Of a DNA stretch of 24,941 bases, positions 7,129-14,935 are shown in pieces. This DNA is from CAZHOS01 sp964534605 (GTDB lineage: Bacteria; Patescibacteriota; Saccharimonadia; Saccharimonadales; VXPC01): NCBI GenBank assembly GCA_964534605.1, contig CAZHOS010000015.1, positions 1-24,941 of the forward strand, read 5' to 3'. The position numbers were made by a program, and so were the translations under genes. Position 1 is the stretch's first letter. Each line of letters starts with the position of its first letter. The notes under the pieces were generated by a model. It was not told the DNA's origin, ran no database searches, and saw only the letters and a program-made list of their open reading frames with translations.

Positions 7129-8901
7129 ATGAGTATTTTACTCGCAGAAAACCAACAACAGCTTGAGCAAGAGCTTGTCGCACAAGGCTTGCTGAGCAGC
7201 GAGCAGATTAAAGAGTTTTCGGAGGCCGCCAAGCAGGCTGGAGAGCCATTTGTAGCTTACCTGTTAGACAACGGCCATGTAGGCGACGAGCATATTACCA
7301 AGGCGATCGCTAGCGTAACGGGCTTGCCCTACGTTAACCTCAGCGGGGCAAAGGTTAATCCGGAAACACTCGATCTTCTTCCAGAAGATATCGCTGAGCG
7401 CTATATGGCTGTTCCGTTGGGCGAAATGCAAAATAGGCTCGTCGTGGCGATGCTAGATGCTGGTAATGTCCAAGCGGTGGACTTCTTGTCTAACAAGATC
7501 GGCAGAGCGCTAAAAGTCTATCTAGCCAGCGACAGTGGCATTCGCAATGTGCTAAAGCAGTACAACCCGGACATTAACGCAGATATAGCCAATAAGCTGG
7601 GCGTCGAGGTTTCTGATGAAGAGGTTGGCGCTAAAGAGAAAGAAATAAAGACACTCGTCCAAGACTCCCCAATAAGTAAGGCTTTGTCTGCAATTCTAGA
7701 GTTCGCTGCCAGAAATAGGGCCAGCGATATACATATCGAGCCGCTAGAAAAGATGCTCAAGATCCGCGCAAGGATCGACGGCGTGCTTAGGGAGGTGATG
7801 ACTCTACCCAAAAGCACTGAAGCACCCTTGGTGTCTAGAGTAAAGATTTTATCCAGCCTAAAGATCGACGAGCACAGGATACCCCAGGATGGACAGTTCA
7901 CTATTGCTGTAGCCGGCAAGAGTATTGATCTACGTATCGCTATATCCCCCGTTGTCTGGGGCGAGCAGGTTGTGATCCGTCTTCTAGACAAGAGCGGCAC
8001 TAGTTTGCAGCTCGAAGACATGGGCTATAAAGGCAGGGCATTACGCTCTATTAAAAAGGGTATCCAGAACTCCAACGGCATGGTCTTGACCTCCGGACCT
8101 ACAGGTTCTGGTAAGTCCACTTCGCTGTATGCGCTCATCCAAGAGATAAAGAGCGAAGAGATTAATATCGTCACCCTTGAAGATCCTGTCGAGTACAAGA
8201 TGGACGGCATAAATCAGATTCAGGTTAACGCAGACGTTGGCCTTACCTTTACTTCGGGCCTAAGGTCCATTCTTAGGCAGGACCCAGACGTTGTGATGGT
8301 AGGTGAGATCCGTGACAAAGAGACAGCCAAGCTGGCAGTGCAGGCTGCCCTGACAGGTCACCTTGTTTTTAGCACTCTGCACACTAACTCAGCCGCGGGT
8401 ATTTTGCCACGTCTACTAGACATGGGTATCGAGCCGTTTCTGATAGCCAGCACTGTGCGTACGGTCATCGGCCAAAGGCTCGTGAGGCGCATAGCCGAAG
8501 ATAAGCAAGAACGCCTTAGCACCGAAGCCGAAACTGCTGCCATCAAAGCAACGCTAGCCAACATTTTGCCAAAAGACAAAGAGTCTGCTGCCAAGGTAGC
8601 CAAAGATATTGGCTACGAAAGCTTGCCTATGCTTGATCAAAAAGCTTATACTTTATACAACGGCATTGACTCGAGTGAGGCACCGGGAGGCTACAAAGGC
8701 AGACTTGGACTCTACGAGGTCTTTAATGTTAGTGAAGAAATACAGAAGCTCATCATTAACAGGGCAACCAGTAGCGAGATCCAGCGAATGGCCGTGTCGC
8801 AGGGCATGATAACCATGCGTCAGGATGGATATCTTAAAGCTCTTGCCGGCAAAACAACGCTAGAAGAAGTAAATAGAGTTGCGGCAGCAGACAATGCATA
8901 A
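7129..8901 (+). CDS. pilB: Type IV pilus extension ATPase PilB
   Basis: This 590-residue protein has an N-terminal GspE/MshE-N type domain (about residues 1-150) and a C-terminal secretion ATPase core. The core includes Walker A GPTGSGKST (323-331), an Asp box around LEDPVEY, Walker B DPDVVMVGEIRD (385-396, Glu393) and a His box around LTGHLVFSTLHTN. PilB hydrolyses ATP at the base of the platform protein PilC to add pilin subunits. The four cysteines that normally form a zinc site in the C-terminal domain are missing: QRLVRRIAEDKQE and the stretch before GYKGRLGLYEVF have none, and I see no cysteine anywhere in the protein. The length is typical. The start follows the small membrane protein by 12 bases with no obvious Shine-Dalgarno sequence. 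Confidence 0.97.
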   Translation: MSILLAENQQQLEQELVAQGLLSSEQIKEFSEAAKQAGEPFVAYLLDNGHVGDEHITKAIASVTGLPYVNLSGAKVNPETLDLLPEDIAERYMAVPLGEMQNRLVVAMLDAGNVQAVDFLSNKIGRALKVYLASDSGIRNVLKQYNPDINADIANKLGVEVSDEEVGAKEKEIKTLVQDSPISKALSAILEFAARNRASDIHIEPLEKMLKIRARIDGVLREVMTLPKSTEAPLVSRVKILSSLKIDEHRIPQDGQFTIAVAGKSIDLRIAISPVVWGEQVVIRLLDKSGTSLQLEDMGYKGRALRSIKKGIQNSNGMVLTSGPTGSGKSTSLYALIQEIKSEEINIVTLEDPVEYKMDGINQIQVNADVGLTFTSGLRSILRQDPDVVMVGEIRDKETAKLAVQAALTGHLVFSTLHTNSAAGILPRLLDMGIEPFLIASTVRTVIGQRLVRRIAEDKQERLSTEAETAAIKATLANILPKDKESAAKVAKDIGYESLPMLDQKAYTLYNGIDSSEAPGGYKGRLGLYEVFNVSEEIQKLIINRATSSEIQRMAVSQGMITMRQDGYLKALAGKTTLEEVNRVAAADNA

Positions 8902-8919
8902 AAGAAAAGGTGGTGAATA

Positions 8920-9984
8920 ATGGCTGGATTAAGAATAGAGGTGCTGCTAGAAGAAGTTCTAAAGCGCAAGGCTTCTGACCTTCATTTGCAGGTAGGTCTA
9001 CCTCCGATGCTGCGTGTTGATGGTGCATTGGTGCCTGTCGCGGCAGCCGAGCCTCTGTCTGCAGAAGATGTTGATTCTTTGGTGTTTGCGATTGTTGATG
9101 ATGATCAGAAAAAGATTTTACTGAAGGACAAGGAGTTTGACTTTAGCTTTGCGTTTGGCGAACTAGGAAGATTCCGAGTTAACGCCTTCCACGAAAGAGG
9201 CAATATAGCTTGTGCGCTGCGTTTAATTCCTAACGAGATACTGTCAGTCGACCAGCTTGGCCTACCCGACGTGGTTAAGGGCTTTGCAGACTTTCCAAGA
9301 GGCCTCGTGCTAGTTACAGGCCCAACGGGCTCGGGTAAATCGACTACGCTTGCCGCCATAGTCGACAAGATTAATACCGAGCGCAGCGAGCATATCGTGA
9401 CTATCGAAGACCCGATAGAATTTACCCACAAATCCAAGAGCTCAGTGGTTGTCCAGCGAGAAGTACACTACGACACCTATTCGTTTAGTGCTGCATTGCG
9501 GTCCAGCCTTAGGCAGGACCCTGACGTAGTGCTGATCGGCGAGATGCGTGACCTCGAGACTATTTCTGCTGCCATTACCATTGCAGAAACAGGCCACCTT
9601 GTATTTGCTACTCTGCACACTAACTCGGCGGCCCAGAGCATCGATCGCATGATCGACGTCTTCCCGCCGCATCAGCAACCTCAGGTACGAGCACAGCTCA
9701 GTAACATATTGATGTCTATCGTGTCCCAAAGACTCGTACCTGCTATCGGTGGTGGCCGTATAGCAGCCAGCGAGATCTTAGTTGCTAACCCTGCCGTCCG
9801 CAACATTATCCGCGAGGGTAAAACACACCAGCTTGACGCTGTTATACAGACAGGTGCAGACCAAGGTATGCGCAGTATGGACAAGACACTTGTGCAGCTA
9901 ATCCACGAAGGCTCTATTACTTACGATGAGGCTCGTAACTTTGCTGTAGATATCGAAGAGCTAGATCGGTTAATGAGGGGCTAG
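8920..9984 (+). CDS. pilT: Type IV pilus retraction ATPase PilT
   Basis: This 354-residue protein is the usual length for PilT. It opens with a PAS-like N-terminal domain containing KASDLHLQVGLPPMLRVDG. It continues with Walker A GPTGSGKST (134-142), the Asp box TIEDPIEF, Walker B DPDVVLIGEMRD (200-211, Glu208) and the His box ETGHLVFATLHTNSA. The C-terminal NPAVRNIIREGKTHQL is a PilT-specific motif. PilT powers pilus disassembly and therefore twitching and retraction-linked DNA or cell pulling. It follows pilB by 18 bases with a strong Shine-Dalgarno sequence (AAGGTGGTG). Having both PilB and PilT indicates a dynamic, retractable pilus. Confidence 0.97.
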   Translation: MAGLRIEVLLEEVLKRKASDLHLQVGLPPMLRVDGALVPVAAAEPLSAEDVDSLVFAIVDDDQKKILLKDKEFDFSFAFGELGRFRVNAFHERGNIACALRLIPNEILSVDQLGLPDVVKGFADFPRGLVLVTGPTGSGKSTTLAAIVDKINTERSEHIVTIEDPIEFTHKSKSSVVVQREVHYDTYSFSAALRSSLRQDPDVVLIGEMRDLETISAAITIAETGHLVFATLHTNSAAQSIDRMIDVFPPHQQPQVRAQLSNILMSIVSQRLVPAIGGGRIAASEILVANPAVRNIIREGKTHQLDAVIQTGADQGMRSMDKTLVQLIHEGSITYDEARNFAVDIEELDRLMRG

Positions 9985-9994
9985 GACTACAAGC

Positions 9995-11212
9995 ATGATT
10001 AACTATGACTACACAGCGAGGGACTCTACAGGTAAAAAAGTCACTAGCTCTGTGCAGGCGAGCAACGAGCGCGCAGCCGCTAGGTTAATCAAAGAACAAG
10101 GTCTGACTCTGGTCGATCTTCAGTCCAATACATCCGGCGGTGGTGGGCTCTTCTCGAGCTTTAGGAATCGCATAAAGACCAAAGAAAAGATTATATTTGC
10201 GCGCCAGCTATCGACACTAATAAACGCCGGCCTACCATTGGTGCAGAGTCTGCGCAGTGTTGCCGATCAGACCGATAGTAAGCCGATGAAACTAGTCATA
10301 AACGACATAATTGTGCGTGTTGAGGCAGGAGGTAAGTTTTCCGAGGCCTTGATGGCCTACCCAAAGGTATTTGGTCAGGTCTTCGTTAGTCTAGTGGCCT
10401 CTGGTGAGGTGTCTGGTACGCTGGATAATTCTTTAGAAAGGTTGGCCCACCAGCAAGAAAAAGACGCTGAGGTAAATAGCAAAGTACGCGGAGCACTCGT
10501 ATACCCAGCAGTCGTACTGCTGGTTATGATCGGTGTCGTTACATTTATGCTTGTCGGTGTGTTGCCGCAGGTCGAAGAGCTATACGACGGCTTGCCTGGC
10601 GCTCGGTTGCCTTTTGTAACACGCTTGCTATTAGCTATATCTGGCTTTGTAACTAGCTTTTGGTGGCTGGTTGTCATCATTCTTTTCGTGGCTGGTGTGC
10701 TGGGGCGCCGCTGGGTGCAAACGATAGGCGGGCGTAGGGCGTTTGATCGCCTTAAGATGCGGGCCCCGCCATTTGGTCAGCTATTTATGAAGCTTTACAT
10801 GGCTAGGTTCTCGCGAACAGGGTCTACACTAGTAGCTAGTGGCGTGCCGCTTATCCAGGTGCTCGAGATTGTCTCTAAGGCTGTTAACAACGTTATCATA
10901 GCCGATTCTATAAATGGCGCCATCGAGAAGGTTAAGGGTGGTAGGGCATTGTCAGATTCTATCGAGGGCGACTCAAGCTTTCTGTCGCTCGTACCAAACA
11001 TGCTGCGTATTGGGGAGCAGTCTGGTTCGATCGAGCAAATGATGGAGCGTAGCGCCATCTATTACGAGAAAGAAGTCGACAATCAGATCAAGACAATATC
11101 GACAATCATCGAACCGATACTGATGGTGATTCTAGGCATCGTAGCCATCACTATCGTGGCTGCCATATTGCTGCCTATATATTCGTTGGTGGGCGAGAAC
11201 GTCCTTCGCTAG
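9995..11212 (+). CDS. pilC: Type IV pilus inner-membrane platform protein PilC
   Basis: This 405-residue protein has two T2SSF/PilC domains, about residues 67-190 (starting FARQLSTLINAGLPLVQSL) and 270-393 (RFSRTGSTLVASGVPLIQVL). Three membrane segments lie at about 168-190, 215-237 and 372-396. PilC is the rotating platform between the PilB/PilT hexamer and the growing pilus. The length matches the family. The ATG comes ten bases after the pilT stop. The gene ends the motor operon; no clear terminator follows before the separate pilin promoter at about 11230. Confidence 0.96.
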   Translation: MINYDYTARDSTGKKVTSSVQASNERAAARLIKEQGLTLVDLQSNTSGGGGLFSSFRNRIKTKEKIIFARQLSTLINAGLPLVQSLRSVADQTDSKPMKLVINDIIVRVEAGGKFSEALMAYPKVFGQVFVSLVASGEVSGTLDNSLERLAHQQEKDAEVNSKVRGALVYPAVVLLVMIGVVTFMLVGVLPQVEELYDGLPGARLPFVTRLLLAISGFVTSFWWLVVIILFVAGVLGRRWVQTIGGRRAFDRLKMRAPPFGQLFMKLYMARFSRTGSTLVASGVPLIQVLEIVSKAVNNVIIADSINGAIEKVKGGRALSDSIEGDSSFLSLVPNMLRIGEQSGSIEQMMERSAIYYEKEVDNQIKTISTIIEPILMVILGIVAITIVAAILLPIYSLVGENVLR

Positions 11213-11229
11213 GCTGCGACTGCTACGCC

Positions 11230-11308
11230 TTGCATAATAATCATAGTATCTATACAATTAAAGCATAAGCAGTTTCGAGCTGTAATTATAAAATTTAGGG
11301 GAAACAGA
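11230..11308 (+). promoter_or_regulatory. Pilin gene promoter and leader with Shine-Dalgarno sequence
   Basis: TTGCAT (11230-11235), a 17-base spacer and TACAAT (11253-11258) form a good housekeeping promoter. Transcription from it would give a leader of about 44 bases. The leader contains AAGCATAAGC (11261-11270), the same 10-mer seen at the pilM promoter, and a Shine-Dalgarno-like AGGGGAAA about eight bases before the pilin ATG. A second possible -10 (TATAAAAT, 11287-11294) lies closer to the gene. Unlike most first genes in this window, this one appears to have a leader. Confidence 0.55.
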
Positions 11309-11761
11309 ATGAATCTAAGGGCACCACAAAAAAACGAAAAAGGCTTCACCATTATCGAAGTAATGATCGTTCTTGCAATCGCAGGTCTAATAATACTAAT
11401 AGTCTTCTTGGCGGTACCAGCTTTGCAGCGTAACAGTCGTAACACACAACGTCGTAACGATGCTGCTCGTATATCTGGTCTTGTATCGGAGTTTGTCGCC
11501 AACAACAATGGGTCTCTGCCGTCAGCTCTCGGAATGGGTAATGGTGAGATCGATATACCGAGCTCAAACTTCTCTTACTACGACGTAGCAAACTTGGAGC
11601 TAAACAGTGCTAGTGGAGATATTACAGACGCAGAAGCTATCCAGATTCGAGCAGGCGTTCAGTGTGAGGCTAACGAACTTTCTAGTGCTGGTAACAGGTC
11701 GTTTGCTATCGCCTTCGCGGTTGAAACATCCGGTGATGCTATCGAACCTCAGTGCGTATAG
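11309..11761 (+). CDS. Short type IV prepilin, probable main pilin subunit (PilA-like)
   Basis: This 150-residue prepilin has a 12-residue leader and the peptidase site KG|FTIIEVMIVLAIAGLI. Gly12 precedes the cut, Phe13 becomes the methylated N-terminus and Glu17 is the conserved +5 glutamate. The hydrophobic assembly helix runs to about residue 35. The globular part has two cysteines, one near the middle and one at the C-terminus (PQCV), which is the position of the classic pilin disulfide loop. Its small size, separate promoter with Shine-Dalgarno sequence and strong terminator suggest it is the abundant subunit. It lies between pilC and pilD. Alternatively it could be another minor pilin, with the major pilin elsewhere. 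Confidence 0.9.
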   Translation: MNLRAPQKNEKGFTIIEVMIVLAIAGLIILIVFLAVPALQRNSRNTQRRNDAARISGLVSEFVANNNGSLPSALGMGNGEIDIPSSNFSYYDVANLELNSASGDITDAEAIQIRAGVQCEANELSSAGNRSFAIAFAVETSGDAIEPQCV

Positions 11762-11786
11762 TTCGGCACGCTAAATAAACTATCTT

Positions 11787-11812
11787 AAACGAGCCCCCTA
11801 GGGCTCGTTTTT
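11787..11812 (+). terminator. Intrinsic terminator after the pilin gene
   Basis: A perfect 10-bp stem, AAACGAGCCC (11787-11796) with GGGCTCGTTT (11801-11810), closes a CCTA loop and runs into five Ts. It isolates the pilin transcript from pilD, consistent with high, separate expression of the pilin. Confidence 0.92.
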
Positions 11813-11836
11813 GGAGTGGAGTCTAGCCCTAGCCTA

Positions 11837-11845
11837 TGGTAGGCT
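11837..11845 (+). promoter_or_regulatory. Possible extended -10 of pilD
   Basis: TGGTAGGCT is a weak extended -10 (TAGGCT at 11840-11845) ending six bases before the pilD ATG. TATGGT at 11835-11840 is an alternative. No Shine-Dalgarno sequence is present, and because a terminator lies upstream, pilD needs its own promoter here. Confidence 0.4.
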
Positions 11846-11851
11846 CTTTCT

Positions 11852-12643
11852 ATGACTATAGGAGTATTAGCGGTACTAGGCCTTGTTATGGGCAGCTTTA
11901 TAACGGCGCTAGTCGACAGACTACATGATGGCCGCGATTGGGTTAAGGGAAGATCGAGCTGTGATAGCTGTAAAAAGACGCTAGCAGCCCGCGACCTTGT
12001 GCCAGTGCTCAGCTGGTTGAGTTCTGCTGGCAAATGCCGACAGTGCAAACAAAAAATATCCTGGCAATATCCGATTATAGAGCTAGTAACCGGGGCTCTA
12101 TTCGTTATTAGCTATCTAGCCTGGCCGACGGATATAGTTGGGTTCCAGCAGGCAAAGTTTACTATTTGGCTGATAACACTAGTAGGCTTGATCGCTCTAA
12201 GCGTCTACGACTTGCGCTGGTTTATTATCCCCAATAGGATTATCTATCCGCTGATAGCGCTGATGACAGCGGTGATAGCGGTCGAGTCAGTATTTTATGG
12301 CGGCGGCCCCGCGTTAGTTCGCGACAGCGTACTAGGGCTACTGGCTTGTGGAGGGCTCTTTTATGTGCTTTTCCAGGTGTCTGGCGGCCGTTGGATAGGT
12401 GGGGGTGATGTAAAGCTAGGGTTCTTGCTGGGCATGTTGGCTGGCGGAGTGTTTGAGTCATTAATGCTGGTGATGTTAGCTTCTGTAATCGGGCTAGTAT
12501 TCTCCTTGCCGCTAATACTTACCAAGAAGCTTGGTCCAAAATCGCAGATACCTTTTGGGCCTGTTCTAGTAGTTGCTGGCATAGTTATATTTCTGGCCGG
12601 CGAGTCAATCGTAGACTGGTACTTAAACGGCGTTATCTCTTAA
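11852..12643 (+). CDS. pilD: Prepilin peptidase / N-methyltransferase PilD
   Basis: This 263-residue membrane protein processes type IV prepilins. The N-terminal methyltransferase part has the zinc-binding four-cysteine motif (Cys37, Cys40, Cys62, Cys65). The aspartic peptidase part has both catalytic aspartates: Asp120 in YDLRWFIIPNRI and Asp186 in the GGGD motif (183-186). About seven membrane segments are expected. It should cleave the pilin at 11309 and the minor pilins encoded just downstream. Both activities appear intact. The length is normal for the family. Confidence 0.96.
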   Translation: MTIGVLAVLGLVMGSFITALVDRLHDGRDWVKGRSSCDSCKKTLAARDLVPVLSWLSSAGKCRQCKQKISWQYPIIELVTGALFVISYLAWPTDIVGFQQAKFTIWLITLVGLIALSVYDLRWFIIPNRIIYPLIALMTAVIAVESVFYGGGPALVRDSVLGLLACGGLFYVLFQVSGGRWIGGGDVKLGFLLGMLAGGVFESLMLVMLASVIGLVFSLPLILTKKLGPKSQIPFGPVLVVAGIVIFLAGESIVDWYLNGVIS

Positions 12644-12674
12644 TTTTGCCTGGCTTCTGCAAGCCAACAAAATT
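12642..12674 (+). other. Imperfect hairpin after pilD
   Basis: AATTTTG (12642-12648) pairs with CAAAATT (12668-12674), and inside it TGGCTT (12651-12656) pairs with AAGCCA (12661-12666) around a CTGC loop, with a small internal bulge. There is no T-run on the plus strand, so it is a poor intrinsic terminator. It may stabilise the pilD mRNA end. Confidence 0.5.
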
Positions 12675-12713
12675 GCCAAGTAAATAACTGGATTTAAGCA
12701 TCCGTTTATACAG

Positions 12714-12734
12714 TGCTTATGATAAAATATAAGC
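12714..12734 (+). promoter_or_regulatory. Minor-pilin operon promoter inside an inverted repeat
   Basis: TGATAAAAT (12720-12728) is an extended -10 ending six bases before the ATG at 12735. It is flanked by GCTTAT (12715-12720) and ATAAGC (12729-12734), an inverted repeat with an 8-base spacer covering the -10 and start site. AAGCA at 12696-12700 adds a further half-site. The layout suggests an operator that could block the promoter, and leaderless transcription. Confidence 0.55.
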
Positions 12735-13601
12735 ATGAGGAATAACAGGGGTGGATTCACCATAATCGAGTCGATGATATTTTTAGCGATATCTGGACTA
12801 ATGTTTAGCTCTGCCATCCTCGTATTTAGAGGGCAGCAACAATCAAGCCAGTTTAACCAAAGTATGCGGCAGCTTGACTCCTATATATCAGACATCATTA
12901 ACGACACCCAGACGGGTGTCTTCCCTGACGTAGATGCTTCCTGTGAGTATACGGGTAGTAATGTTTCTTTCGATCTAAGCGGAGAGGTGTCGAACGACTG
13001 CATCTTTTTGGGTAAAATAACTCAACTAGGTGTCGGCCCTCCCGGCAGCGATCTTGAACCTCGGCTATTAACCTATACGGTTGTCGGGGAGAACCCTGGA
13101 TCTAGCGCATCAACTAACCGCGACAGCTTCTCTTTCCAGGATGTAAACCCAGCTGTATATGCAGACAGCACATTCGATACTACAGAGAACTTCGACATTA
13201 ATTGGGGCTCGTCAGTTACATCAGCTTTTTATAAAGACAAATCGGGTACAGTAGTTTATGTGCGGGGGATAGGTGTACTTTATAGCAGCTTTGGTCAATT
13301 TACGCGGGCAAACTCTGTTAGCTCGGGCGAAGCCGATATATCCCTGTATGCCGTGACGGCAACTGCCGGTGCTTCGTCTAACGCGTCATCATTCCGTCAA
13401 GCTCCAGATGTTTTTAGGAGTAGTATCTCGGCCAATTCTAGCAATAACACCTATGTCTTGCTCTCCGCAGAGGAAGTATCTAGTCCGCTTACGCTCTGTA
13501 TCGAAGGGGCTGGCGGCCGGCAGGCAAGTGTAGAGATCGGCAGCGACAAAGGCAGCATTGTAACTACTACTAACTTCCAGCCACCAGTGGAGTGTGTGTA
13601 A
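12735..13601 (+). CDS. Minor pilin / pseudopilin 1 of the tip-complex operon
   Basis: This 288-residue prepilin-like protein has leader MRNNRGG, with cleavage after Gly7, giving FTIIESMIFLAISGLM with the +5 glutamate (Glu12). The hydrophobic helix runs to about residue 28. The remaining 250 or so residues form a polar beta-rich domain with four cysteines, much larger than a standard GspH/FimT minor pilin. It contains long Ser/Asn-rich stretches, for example around residues 195-240. As first gene of a four-gene minor pilin set it may initiate pilus assembly. The function of the C-terminal domain is unknown. The stop codon overlaps the next start (TAATG). Confidence 0.87.
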   Translation: MRNNRGGFTIIESMIFLAISGLMFSSAILVFRGQQQSSQFNQSMRQLDSYISDIINDTQTGVFPDVDASCEYTGSNVSFDLSGEVSNDCIFLGKITQLGVGPPGSDLEPRLLTYTVVGENPGSSASTNRDSFSFQDVNPAVYADSTFDTTENFDINWGSSVTSAFYKDKSGTVVYVRGIGVLYSSFGQFTRANSVSSGEADISLYAVTATAGASSNASSFRQAPDVFRSSISANSSNNTYVLLSAEEVSSPLTLCIEGAGGRQASVEIGSDKGSIVTTTNFQPPVECV

Positions 13602-14935
13602 TGTTTATGCGCAGCAAACAAGGCGGAGAGACAATCATAGAGGTGATGATGAGCGCGGCTATTTTGGGGCTCGTCGTTACTGGTTCGTTTGTTGTTGCTC
13701 GTCGCAGCTTAAACATTGGTCAGCAGGCAAAGGAGCGTACTCAGGCTCTTAAGATTGTAGAGTCACAGATAGAGCGACTCAAATTTTTGGCCACCCAGGA
13801 GGGCAACCGTACCGGTGAGGGCATATTTGACCCCAACCGCGGCGAGTTCTGCATATCTGTAAATCCTATGACTGGCGAGATGACATTAAACGATCTAGGG
13901 GCAACAGAATCTGACGAGAACTGCGATCATGGTAACTTCCCAGAAAGTAACTTGCGCGTCAGTATTGTCTATAACAACGAAGGCCCGGATTCGTCAAACC
14001 AATACGACGACAATACATATGTCGTTACAGCTGACTGGGATCGTATCGGAGGGCAGGGCGAAGATACCTTGTCGATTGTTTACCGCTTGCATCCACTAGA
14101 GCCGCCAACACTGCGCGAGCCAGTCCTGCCAGTCGCTCAGTGTGGCCAGTCCGCCGATATCCCTCTAGGAATAGAGGCTGCAGTTATACCTTCTCCAGGT
14201 AACCGGTTTATCAGGGGCGGCCTACACCCTGCCAACGATCCATTCTGGCACGACGAAGATCCTAACTTGTCCAATCCCAGCAATTATCATTTTAATATTG
14301 AGTCGTTCAATATCCAGACCTCATCGGACCCTGCATGTTCTTATTCGGTGACCTCAGAACAATTCTGCACACAGCCGGTAATACTTACAGACGATGGCGG
14401 CACCCCAGAACTAGAGGACGACGTGTATAGCAGAGCGTTTCATTGCGGTGTCACTTACGATAGTGACGGCTTGAAGGATCCAAGCCGTCACTACCAACCA
14501 AACGAGGAGGGTCGAGTATATCTATACGAGACCTATACCCTAAATGAGGTCGACTCGCTAGGACAGGATAACGGTACATGTGGTGGCTCGTTGGTCGCCT
14601 ATTTTGATACTAGTGACGAGTTTAATAGACCTCCAGACTACAAAGACTACAAAGAGGCGGGTAATGGTCAGATAAACGAAAATGACCGGCCGGGATTAAG
14701 GCCTTGGACGACCGAGCTAAACGAGGCGGCTGGGCTGACCATCTTGGAGTCAGATACGACTATCAGCTGCATTAGACTGCAGCATGTATGCGATGTCCTC
14801 TTTAATGGTGGCCTAGAAGGCACCTCGGCGCCTGCAAGCATAGAAGAACAAGAAGACAGAGAGTGCTTAATCGGCGGAGGTAGACGAAACTCTTCCTTCT
14901 GGATAGATAATATAATTTGGGATGCGGGGACATGA
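13601..14935 (+). CDS. Large minor pilin 2, PilV/PilE-like with a cysteine-rich C-terminal domain
   Basis: This is a 444-residue protein starting at the ATG at 13601, which overlaps the preceding TAA by one base. The GTG at 13592 would add three residues but lies inside the previous gene. The prepilin motif is QGG|ETIIEVMMSAAILGLVV, with glutamate at +1 in place of the usual Phe or Met and Glu at +5. Residues about 165-444 form a large exported domain with most of the ten cysteines. It contains WHDEDPN, YLYETYTLNEV and a closing SFWIDNIIWD segment. Such large minor pilins elsewhere cap the pilus and bind ligands, so an adhesin role is plausible. No recognised domain is evident. The gene ends in an ATGA overlap with the next. 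Confidence 0.86.
   Translation: MFMRSKQGGETIIEVMMSAAILGLVVTGSFVVARRSLNIGQQAKERTQALKIVESQIERLKFLATQEGNRTGEGIFDPNRGEFCISVNPMTGEMTLNDLGATESDENCDHGNFPESNLRVSIVYNNEGPDSSNQYDDNTYVVTADWDRIGGQGEDTLSIVYRLHPLEPPTLREPVLPVAQCGQSADIPLGIEAAVIPSPGNRFIRGGLHPANDPFWHDEDPNLSNPSNYHFNIESFNIQTSSDPACSYSVTSEQFCTQPVILTDDGGTPELEDDVYSRAFHCGVTYDSDGLKDPSRHYQPNEEGRVYLYETYTLNEVDSLGQDNGTCGGSLVAYFDTSDEFNRPPDYKDYKEAGNGQINENDRPGLRPWTTELNEAAGLTILESDTTISCIRLQHVCDVLFNGGLEGTSAPASIEEQEDRECLIGGGRRNSSFWIDNIIWDAGT

Noticed and set aside
7518..8021. 167-residue minus-strand open frame inside pilB
   Set aside because: It is a shadow of the conserved PilB coding frame, with no recognisable protein features.
13592..13600. GTG at 13592 as start of the second minor pilin
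   Set aside because: The ATG at 13601 overlaps the preceding stop in the TAATG manner used elsewhere in these operons and needs only a short leader peptide.
14917..14931. TTG at 14917 as start of the third minor pilin
   Set aside because: The ATG at 14932 forms a normal ATGA overlap and leaves an ordinary 12-residue basic prepilin leader. The added MGCGD would also introduce an odd cysteine.
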